Below, one piece after another: positions 23,823-27,948 of a stretch of DNA of 27,948 nucleotides. Every line of letters starts with the position of its first letter. Position 1 is the stretch's first letter. The stretch lies in IMG/VR virus record IMGVR_UViG_3300002835_000871, positions 1-27,948 of that record. One strand, written 5' to 3'. The translations under genes were made by a program, and so were the position numbers. The notes beneath the pieces are model-generated. The model had not been told where the DNA came from, did not search any database, and worked only from the letters and a program-made list of their open reading frames with translations. The stretch is from a virus.

Positions 23823-24047
23823 TTACCAAGAATCTACATTTGTAATGCAATAATCATCACCAGGATGCGCATTCATCCAATCTCCTTCACTTAGGTAGAA
23901 TGTCTTGTTGTTACCTGAGCAACTATTTCTAATCACTACAGAATAATCATTAATGTTATCACTTTGGATTACTCCGCAGTTACAACTTTCTTTTGTGCAA
24001 GATGCCATTCCAATGGCAATTGCTGCTAATACAATTAGTTTTTTCAT
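23823..24047 (-). CDS. Small lipoprotein (74 aa)
   Basis: Signal peptide MKKLIVLAAIAIGMASC with a lipobox MASC and lipidated Cys at residue 17. The mature part is short, hydrophilic and contains four further Cys (ESCNCGV, NSCSG, DYC), which could form disulfides in the periplasm or at the outer membrane. A phage lipoprotein of this type often blocks phage superinfection or alters the host surface, but nothing in the sequence proves that here. First of a run of four exported proteins. Confidence 0.75.
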   Translation of the reverse strand: MKKLIVLAAIAIGMASCTKESCNCGVIQSDNINDYSVVIRNSCSGNNKTFYLSEGDWMNAHPGDDYCITNVDSW

Positions 24048-24063
24048 GTTACTTTTTATTTAA

Positions 24064-24219
24064 TTAATTTCTAGGTTTACTTTGAGCTTTTAATACTTCT
24101 TTGGATACATATACTTTCTTAGTATGACATGTTTTTGCTGTTGAGCAACTTGTTAATGCTAATGATATTCCGTACATAAATAATATTAGTAAGGAAATGT
24201 TAAGTGTTTTCTTTTTCAT
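24064..24219 (-). CDS. Very small lipoprotein (51 aa)
   Basis: ATG at 24217-24219, stop TAA at 24064-24066. MKKKTLNISLLILFMYGISL continues into ALTSCSTAKTCH, so the lipobox is LTSC with the lipidated Cys at residue 25. The mature peptide has only ~27 residues and is Lys-rich (HTKKVYVSKEVLKAQSKPRN). Size and layout resemble small lysis or entry-exclusion lipoproteins (Rz1-like peptides are also this short), though no proline-rich stretch is present. It lies in the gap between its neighbours, within the exported-protein group. Confidence 0.65.
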   Translation of the reverse strand: MKKKTLNISLLILFMYGISLALTSCSTAKTCHTKKVYVSKEVLKAQSKPRN

Positions 24220-24231
24220 TGTTCTTGTTGT

Positions 24232-24681
24232 TTAAGGGGTTTTTTGTACATACTTTAATGCTAGTGTACTACCAGACATATTAAATGTATACATAGTGGT
24301 ATCGCATGTAGTGTCGTTAATTCTGATATTTAATTGTCTACAATCTCTAAAATCTTGATCTGCTACAGACCCTACTAAATCCCAAGTAAAGAATACACAG
24401 TCGTGAGTTTTATTTACTGCACCTGTAAAAGAGTATCTTGAGTAGTCACCATTTATTAAGAAAGCCATGTCAACCATAACTTCCTCATCGCATGTGTATC
24501 CTCCTTGAAGATAGAAAGCAATTTCTCCATCTACATTCTCAAGTTTTAACATAGCATCATTGTTATAATCAGTGTATGCTATACGGTAAGGCTCATCAAA
24601 TCCGTTGTTAACTGTTTTAAATGTCCATTGTGAGTATGCAATAGAATTGCACAATAAGAATAATAATAATAATTTTTTCAT
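24232..24681 (-). CDS. Secreted protein with signal peptide (149 aa)
   Basis: MKKLLLLFLLCNSIAYSQ^WTF is a Sec signal peptide with an AYSQ cleavage region, the form common in Flavobacteria/Bacteroidetes. The mature domain is beta-rich with several Cys that may pair as disulfides (GGYTCDEEVM, THDCVF, RDCRQL, DTTCDTT), typical of small immunoglobulin-like or jelly-roll periplasmic proteins. No family recognised. Its host-like signal and placement between lipoprotein genes suggest an outer-envelope target. Confidence 0.75.
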   Translation of the reverse strand: MKKLLLLFLLCNSIAYSQWTFKTVNNGFDEPYRIAYTDYNNDAMLKLENVDGEIAFYLQGGYTCDEEVMVDMAFLINGDYSRYSFTGAVNKTHDCVFFTWDLVGSVADQDFRDCRQLNIRINDTTCDTTMYTFNMSGSTLALKYVQKTP

Positions 24682-24687
24682 TTTGTT

Positions 24688-24855
24688 TTAGTTTGAAGTG
24701 TTATAAATGTGATCCAGGTAAAGCTTTTTCTTTCCTGATACTGTTGATGACCAATCTTTACTTGTACTCACAGCCTGTACCTTTTCTTTAAGTACAGGTC
24801 TGTAAGTGCAAGCAGTGCAATTGATTAACAACAAAGCTGCTAATAATTTCATCAT
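24688..24855 (-). CDS. Very small lipoprotein (55 aa)
   Basis: Two adjacent ATGs (24850-24855) begin MMKLLAALLLINCTACTYRP, a short signal followed by Cys 13 and Cys 16 (LINC or CTAC lipobox; the exact one is unclear). The rest is VLKEKVQAV...GKKKLYLDHIYNTSN, hydrophilic and basic. The frame is open to TAA at 24688-24690, and it fits tightly between the genes on each side (6 bases on both). Fourth exported protein in this group. Confidence 0.65.
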   Translation of the reverse strand: MMKLLAALLLINCTACTYRPVLKEKVQAVSTSKDWSSTVSGKKKLYLDHIYNTSN

Positions 24856-24861
24856 ATCAGT

Positions 24862-25125
24862 TTAGTATAAACTCAGTCCAGTCACATCATAATATTCTTG
24901 ACGACGGGATTCTAATTCGAAATCTTCATTTAAGATTTCATTATAATGAAATGTTAGTTCTTCATAGTGTTGTATATCTTCTTCAAGACATAGTACACCA
25001 AAGTTTTCAGTGATTAATTGCGCCATCTCTTTATTGTTAGATGGAGAATAATCAAGTTCAATAGCAAATAAGTACATGCCTAATTCATGCATCTGTACTC
25101 TTGGGAGGGTGTTAGTTCGAGACAT
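24862..25125 (-). CDS. Hypothetical acidic protein (87 aa)
   Basis: Begins MSRTNTLPRVQMHELGMYLFAIELDYS and becomes strongly acidic (LCLEEDIQHYEELTFHYNEI, EDFELESRRQEYYD). Helical prediction by eye; acidic small phage proteins often mimic DNA or bind host enzymes (inference). No family recognised. It sits just after the terminator at 25147-25173, so it is probably transcribed from read-through or its own promoter. Confidence 0.65.
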   Translation of the reverse strand: MSRTNTLPRVQMHELGMYLFAIELDYSPSNNKEMAQLITENFGVLCLEEDIQHYEELTFHYNEILNEDFELESRRQEYYDVTGLSLY

Positions 25126-25146
25126 AATAGTTAATTTTTAGGTAAA

Positions 25147-25173
25147 TAAAAAGGGCAGTTGTTACACTGCCCC
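25147..25173 (-). terminator. Intrinsic terminator after the 170-residue gene
   Basis: Minus-strand stem GGGCAGT/ACTGCCC (25153-25159/25166-25172, 7 bp, 6-base loop) followed by TTTTTATTT. It closes the transcript that begins with the long structured leader at 25715 and upstream. Confidence 0.85.
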
Positions 25174-25201
25174 TTAATCAAAAAGTATTTAAATAGATAG
25201 A

Positions 25202-25714
25202 CTATTTAGCTAATGCAGCAGCAATTGCAGATGCTGCAGAAGTCTCAACACGTGTAGTGTCAGTAAGGATAATGTGTTTAGCCTCACCTAATACTACGCT
25301 TGTACGTACATAGATATACATACCATTGTGCATGATGAAGTCACCATCTTTACCTGCTCTTTTAGCAGTTTTCTCAAAGTTTGATACTTCATACTCATTA
25401 CCTTTAGTAGTCTCGTTAATTTGAATATTTAATGGTTGTGCTTCAAATCCAATAAAACGTGGATCAACCATGTCTAATTGTAATTCTTCACCTTCAGCCA
25501 AGCTCAAGTTCAAACCTAATAGTTTGTTAACGTCAGCTGGTTGTGCAGATAACCATGCATAACGAGGCTTAGATTGATTAAAGCGATCGTCAGATGCATT
25601 TAATAAACCTAATACGTTAGTAGGATTGTTACCTGTGTTTACTACTTGAGCGAAAGTTAATTGTACTTTTCCACCTTTTACTCCTTTTGCTGATTCTAAA
25701 ACGATTTTGTTCAT
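25202..25714 (-). CDS. Conserved-looking protein of unknown function (170 aa), probably abundant
   Basis: Start at ATG 25712-25714 (MNKIVLESAKGVKGG); the longer open frame reads through three leader hairpins and has no coding character. The protein is beta-rich and well ordered: VQLTFAQVVNTGNNPTN, RYAWLSAQPADVNKLLG, GEELQLDMVDPRFIGF, then NGMYIYVRTSV. It ends in an Ala-rich helix (SAASAIAAALAK). It is transcribed alone between a structured leader and a strong terminator, the layout of a highly expressed, individually controlled gene, for example an early host-takeover or DNA-binding protein. No family recognised. Confidence 0.75.
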   Translation of the reverse strand: MNKIVLESAKGVKGGKVQLTFAQVVNTGNNPTNVLGLLNASDDRFNQSKPRYAWLSAQPADVNKLLGLNLSLAEGEELQLDMVDPRFIGFEAQPLNIQINETTKGNEYEVSNFEKTAKRAGKDGDFIMHNGMYIYVRTSVVLGEAKHIILTDTTRVETSAASAIAAALAK

Positions 25715-25757
25715 GATAATTGTTTTTAATAATAAATAAATAGATAAATAAATAATA

Positions 25758-25821
25758 GATTTTACTCTAAAATCAGACTTATAAAGTCTTGAAATTAAGC
25801 ATGCTAGAGTGACATGCTTAA
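25758..25821 (-). promoter_or_regulatory. Structured 5' leader: three consecutive hairpins
   Basis: Reading toward the gene: TTAAGCATG/CATGCTTAA (25795-25803/25813-25821, 9 bp), AGACTT/AAGTCT (25775-25780/25784-25789, 6 bp) and GATTTTA/TAAAATC (25758-25764/25768-25774, 7 bp). The last two abut exactly. They occupy the leader of the 170-residue gene, about 45-105 bases before its ATG, and may control stability or translation. Confidence 0.6.
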
Positions 25822-26013
25822 AGTTATCCTTCACTGTATTTTTTCGACGATGCTAACAGTATGGATTAATAAAATGTTTAATGATTAGTTTAAAGACCCT
25901 CATCAAATAACCGTCAAATAAGTGTCCAATTTAAAACGATTGATTATTCAATGAGGGTTTACCTTAAAACATTGCGTAGTCAGGACAGGAATCAACTTAT
26001 CCTGACTATATAA
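25822..26013 (-). promoter_or_regulatory. Upstream part of the intergenic leader, long-range pairing
   Basis: This stretch, together with 25715-25821, forms a 300-base gene-free interval. It holds ACCCTCAT/ATGAGGGT (25896-25903/25951-25958) that could pair over 47 bases, a 9-bp stem TAGTCAGGA/TCCTGACTA (25977-25985/26000-26008) just after the 26014 gene stop, and on the minus strand two TTATTTGA copies. No -33/-7 Bacteroidota promoter is convincing. Confidence 0.4.
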
Positions 26014-26271
26014 TTAAGAATAGTCTTCAGCATATTCATATGCTTTTAATGCTAGACTTAATGTCTTTGATTCAGTGTTGAATACACCAACATGTGCTAC
26101 TGAGTACTTCGTTAGATCAGGTTGTTGGTCAGAGAGATTATCATAGTATTTAAATAATAAATCCTCTTCATTGATAGCATCAGAAAAGATTTTAATCTTT
26201 AATACATGCTTAGGAGTAAGTTCTATTCGCATGTAATATACGTGCATCATAGGGCTATAATGATCTTCCAT
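26014..26271 (-). CDS. Hypothetical protein (85 aa)
   Basis: Start at ATG 26269-26271 (MEDHYSPMM), which lies after the inverted repeat; the longer version would extend into that hairpin. Beta-rich first half (VYYMRIELTPKHVLKIKIF), then acidic segment NEEDLLFKYYDNLSDQQPDL and a helix at the C-terminus (TLSLALKAYEYAEDYS). No known family. Separated from neighbours by hairpins on both sides, suggesting individual control. Confidence 0.65.
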   Translation of the reverse strand: MEDHYSPMMHVYYMRIELTPKHVLKIKIFSDAINEEDLLFKYYDNLSDQQPDLTKYSVAHVGVFNTESKTLSLALKAYEYAEDYS

Positions 26272-26285
26272 AATAATTAGTTTTA

Positions 26286-26325
26286 ATAATCCTCCTTGAG
26301 TATAAAGATACAAAAGGAGGATTAT
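26286..26325 (-). promoter_or_regulatory. 12-bp perfect inverted repeat before the 85-residue gene
   Basis: ATAATCCTCCTT (26286-26297) and AAGGAGGATTAT (26314-26325) are perfect complements separated by 16 bases. On the minus strand AAGGAGG then lies about 20 bases upstream of the ATG at 26271. It could terminate the upstream transcript (only a weak U-run follows) or hold a Shine-Dalgarno-like sequence in a stem. Confidence 0.6.
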
Positions 26326-26331
26326 AATTAA

Positions 26332-26565
26332 CTATTTCTTCTCATTTAACCACTCCCCAGTCTCTACTATGAAAAGAATATATAAGATGATGTTCAGCAC
26401 CCATACTATCTCTGAAGAAGTTACTTCATTGAATGTTATAGGTGTCAGGCTTGATAAGCCTACTGCTACTACAAATGTAATAGTACATACCATGATGAAT
26501 GGTATGATGAATAATGCTAGTACTTTAATAGGTCTAGCTGTTGTTTTTAAGTTTTTAAGTTGCAT
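26332..26565 (-). CDS. Small membrane protein, two TM segments (77 aa)
   Basis: Start at ATG 26563-26565 (MQLKNLKTTARPIK), preferred over an ATG at 26598. Hydrophobic stretches VLALFIIPFIMVCTITFVVA (15-34) and EIVWVLNIILYILFIVE (52-68) are separated by a short polar loop, with positively charged N-terminus and WLNEKK end, so both termini are probably cytoplasmic. Holin-like size and layout, but no evidence of function. Confidence 0.65.
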   Translation of the reverse strand: MQLKNLKTTARPIKVLALFIIPFIMVCTITFVVAVGLSSLTPITFNEVTSSEIVWVLNIILYILFIVETGEWLNEKK

Positions 26566-26613
26566 GATAGTTGTTTTAAGTGTTAGTAAATGATGCAAGT
26601 TATAGCATAATGT

Positions 26614-26775
26614 CTATCTACGTGCTACATCTAGTACAAAGTTGAATAGTAGCCCTACTATAGAGAACCATGTCAACATGATGCCTAAAGTAGGGGCTAA
26701 ACTATAACATAGTGTGATACCTAATCCTAATGTTAGTGCAAGGATGAAGTATATGAAGATAAATACTTGATTCAT
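26614..26775 (-). CDS. Small membrane protein (53 aa)
   Basis: ATG at 26773-26775 overlaps the stop of the upstream 60-residue gene by 4 bases (ATGA), evidence for coupling. Sequence: MNQVFIFIYFILALTLGLGI, then LGIMLTWFSIVGLLFNFVLD, ending ARR; two membrane segments. Too short for the provided length filters of many gene finders. Unknown role. Confidence 0.65.
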   Translation of the reverse strand: MNQVFIFIYFILALTLGLGITLCYSLAPTLGIMLTWFSIVGLLFNFVLDVARR

Positions 26776-26954
26776 AGTCTATGTTGTTTAGATTGATAGT
26801 CATAGTCCAGTACAGCTACTATGCCTAATGCACATGATAGGATAAATGCTATTACTGATGCTGTAGCTTCTTCGCTATTAGTTGAGATTAATAGTGAGTA
26901 AGTACTCATAAGCATGAGTATTACACTTAGGATGATAAAGAATAATTGTTTCAT
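26772..26954 (-). CDS. Small membrane protein, two TM segments (60 aa)
   Basis: MKQLFFIILSVILMLMSTYS (1-20) and ASVIAFILSCALGIVAVLDY (32-51) are two membrane segments, the loop NSEEAT being polar. Ends YQSKQHRL. It is coupled to the 53-residue gene by an ATGA overlap and preceded by a possible 22-residue peptide gene 3 bases upstream. Part of a chain of tiny membrane proteins. Confidence 0.65.
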   Translation of the reverse strand: MKQLFFIILSVILMLMSTYSLLISTNSEEATASVIAFILSCALGIVAVLDYDYQSKQHRL

Positions 26955-26957
26955 AAT

Positions 26958-27026
26958 TTATTGATTTATAATTAAATAGATAGTAAATGATAATATTACT
27001 GCGGATATAATGATGCCTAGTATCAT
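26958..27026 (-). CDS. Possible micro-peptide, single TM (22 aa)
   Basis: ATG at 27024-27026 opens 22 codons, MILGIIISAVILSFTIYLII then NQ and TAA at 26958-26960, three bases before the next ATG. The composition is a single hydrophobic helix, like its neighbours. Very short, so chance cannot be excluded. Confidence 0.4.
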   Translation of the reverse strand: MILGIIISAVILSFTIYLIINQ

Positions 27027-27039
27027 ATGTAGTAGTTTA

Positions 27040-27710
27040 AAGGTTAATAATAAATAAAAGAAAGTGATAGGACCTTACATCTATCAGATTTTATCATACG
27101 TGAGCATATAGTACATTGCCTAGGTAATACTATATTCTAAGAGGGCTAAAGGGATTTCGTTTCGCCTCACTTTACTTTCTTTTACAATATCCCTCTGCAC
27201 TCAGTTGTAATAGAGTTTCTTTAGATGTGTACTAGTAGCGTTCTTAGACTTTTAATCCTTAGACTGAGCTAACACGAGACCCTATTAAGAATATACGTCA
27301 CTATATTCTCTATTACAACTGCTCACCCTTGGGAAGTGAGAATGGTACATTAATAAGCAGTTTGTCTACATGCTCAGGTATACGACGAATATCACGTCCT
27401 TTCGTACTCTCACAAGGTTGCAATCCTTGAATGTAATAGCCTCTACATACTACTATGCTTCATATGCTACTATTATGGTATGATATCCACACGCTCAGCA
27501 TTACTGATTGTGTTTACCTGCTTGGATGAGAGTATTTATATTAAGCCATAGATTATTATATGCTATGGCTTATCACGCATTCTATGCGTTGGTGTTTACT
27601 ACCCAAGATAAGATAGTAACCACACCGTTAACTATGACTAACTTGTTCATACTTAGTGAGTTAAGTGTTAATAATAAGGTTGTATTTGTAGTACTTAGGG
27701 GTTAAAAATA
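27040..27710 (-). ncRNA. Candidate large structured noncoding RNA (~650 nt)
   Basis: No convincing protein gene is present, yet perfect inverted repeats follow each other. Listed by plus coordinates: 27065-27070/27081-27086; 27106-27112/27129-27135 with an additional 3-bp helix inside; 27140-27145/27191-27196; a 14-bp pair 27202-27215/27308-27321 enclosing an 8-bp hairpin 27288-27295/27302-27309; 27322-27326/27336-27340; 27413-27417/27425-27429; a 10-bp hairpin 27542-27551/27563-27572; 27575-27580/27584-27589; and an 11-bp helix with a 2-base bulge 27591-27601/27614-27626. The last three abut. In minus orientation it begins right after the terminator at 27704-27730 and ends with a hairpin followed by CTTTCTTTTATTTATT, like a terminator. 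Not recognised as RNase P, tmRNA, 6S or a group I intron. Strand and RNA nature are inferred. Confidence 0.55.
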
Positions 27711-27730
27711 CCCCCCGAAGGGGGCATTGA
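27704..27730 (-). terminator. Strong UUCG-loop terminator after the right-edge gene
   Basis: Minus-strand CCCCC-UUCG-GGGGG (5 bp, stable UUCG tetraloop; plus coordinates 27711-27724) followed by GUAUUUUUAA. It lies a few bases downstream of the stop codon at 27731-27733, so the right-edge gene is insulated from the region beyond. Confidence 0.85.
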
Positions 27731-27948
27731 TTACCACGCTAACAGCACTCGTTTACCTTTGGCAATCGACCATGGTCCATTAGGTCCATCCTCGCCACTT
27801 GCGTCACGCTGTGCCTCGAACTCACCCGCAGTGAACGTATAGTTTACGTCACTGGTGTCGTGTCCTGCATCGATAGTAGATTGTCTCACTCGGATATAAT
27901 ATCCGTCGATGAGAAACGTTCTATCGTCTACGACTGTTGCATCGGACG
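27731..27948 (-). CDS. C-terminal part of a higher-GC gene (71 aa, partial at edge)
   Basis: Open to the window edge, with TAA at 27731-27733. The visible tail includes DDRTFLIDGYYIRVRQSTID, SDVNYTFTAGEFEAQRDASG and WSIAKGKRVLLAW; beta-rich, polar, no family recognised. It uses CGT, GAC, ACG and GGA codons and is close to 50% GC, against about one-third in the rest of the window. It ends in a GC-rich terminator. It may be an acquired gene or the edge of another genome module. Confidence 0.75.
   Translation of the reverse strand, partial: SDATVVDDRTFLIDGYYIRVRQSTIDAGHDTSDVNYTFTAGEFEAQRDASGEDGPNGPWSIAKGKRVLLAW

Noticed and set aside
25715-25834. 40-codon N-terminal extension of the 170-residue protein
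   Set aside because: The extension crosses three hairpins, is of low coding quality, and the internal ATG begins the well-ordered protein.
27385-27411. Sarcin-ricin-like string AGTACGAAAGGAC on the minus strand
   Set aside because: It differs at one base from the 23S loop core, but the surrounding sequence has nothing else in common with 23S rRNA.
27405-27435. T-arm-like CAAGG-TTGCAAT-CCTTG, possible tRNA
   Set aside because: The loop lacks TTC, and no matching acceptor, D-arm and anticodon arm can be drawn around it.
27343-27489. A minus-strand frame open for 49 codons, with a plausible peptide ending LINVPFSLPKGEQL
   Set aside because: There is no ATG; it starts right after a stop, lies in the hairpin-rich region and is in no operon arrangement. 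It might be a gene remnant, but a chance open frame is equally likely.
27508-27705. 65-codon plus-strand frame
   Set aside because: It runs straight through three adjacent perfect hairpins, and its translation has no recognisable features; the base pairing explains the sequence better.

Overview
The window looks like part of a large, AT-rich double-stranded DNA phage of a Bacteroidota host, most likely crAss-like (Crassvirales) or a close relative. The evidence is the gene content: family A DNA polymerase with proofreading domain, DnaB-type helicase without its N-terminal domain, DnaG/Toprim primase, uracil-DNA-glycosylase-fold protein, SF2 helicase, PD-(D/E)XK nuclease, RusA-like resolvase, Sak4-like ATPase and an SSB-like protein. 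The organisation also fits: a late plus-strand block meets a long minus-strand replication block tail to tail. Starts are preceded by A-rich leaders rather than strong Shine-Dalgarno sites, and exported proteins have Flavobacteria/Bacteroides-type signals. No integrase, tRNA, rRNA, insertion sequence or CRISPR array is visible.

Layout. Positions 1-4064 (plus): the last codons of an upstream gene, then a 1336-residue protein with a glycine-zipper membrane segment, probably an internal virion or ejected protein. Positions 4065-4423: a convergent intergenic region with stacked inverted repeats, imperfect ~50-bp repeats and a bidirectional terminator. Positions 4424-7006 (minus): small proteins, including two zinc-ribbon-like proteins, a MazG-like nucleotide pyrophosphohydrolase and a DUF1599-like protein. 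Positions 6972-8536: a UDG-fold protein with altered catalytic motifs and a spore-photoproduct-lyase-like radical SAM enzyme. Positions 8640-10769: a hypothetical protein, PD-(D/E)XK nuclease and RusA-like resolvase. Positions 10788-14351: an unknown acidic-tailed protein, a MoxR-type AAA+ ATPase and a metallopeptidase-VWA protein. Positions 14355-23130: primase, SSB-like protein, a second acidic-tailed protein, Sak4-like ATPase, two small proteins, DnaB helicase, an initiator-like protein, SF2 helicase, a DnaA-like HTH protein and DNA polymerase. Positions 23162-27026: small accessory genes, among them three lipoproteins, one secreted protein and five membrane peptides, plus two structured leader regions. 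Positions 27040-27710 have no convincing gene but a dense chain of perfect hairpins, a candidate large structured RNA. Positions 27731-27948: the end of a gene with clearly higher GC.

Inferred working model: the minus strand carries the early/middle programme. Right-hand small envelope proteins would act on the host, the central block replicates and recombines DNA, and the left part handles nucleotide pools and DNA repair. The plus strand carries late virion genes. The most unusual items are the structured noncoding regions at both ends, the altered UDG, the phage SPL-like radical SAM protein, the MoxR/VWA-metallopeptidase pair with a terminator-like hairpin inside its second gene, and the exported-protein cluster.
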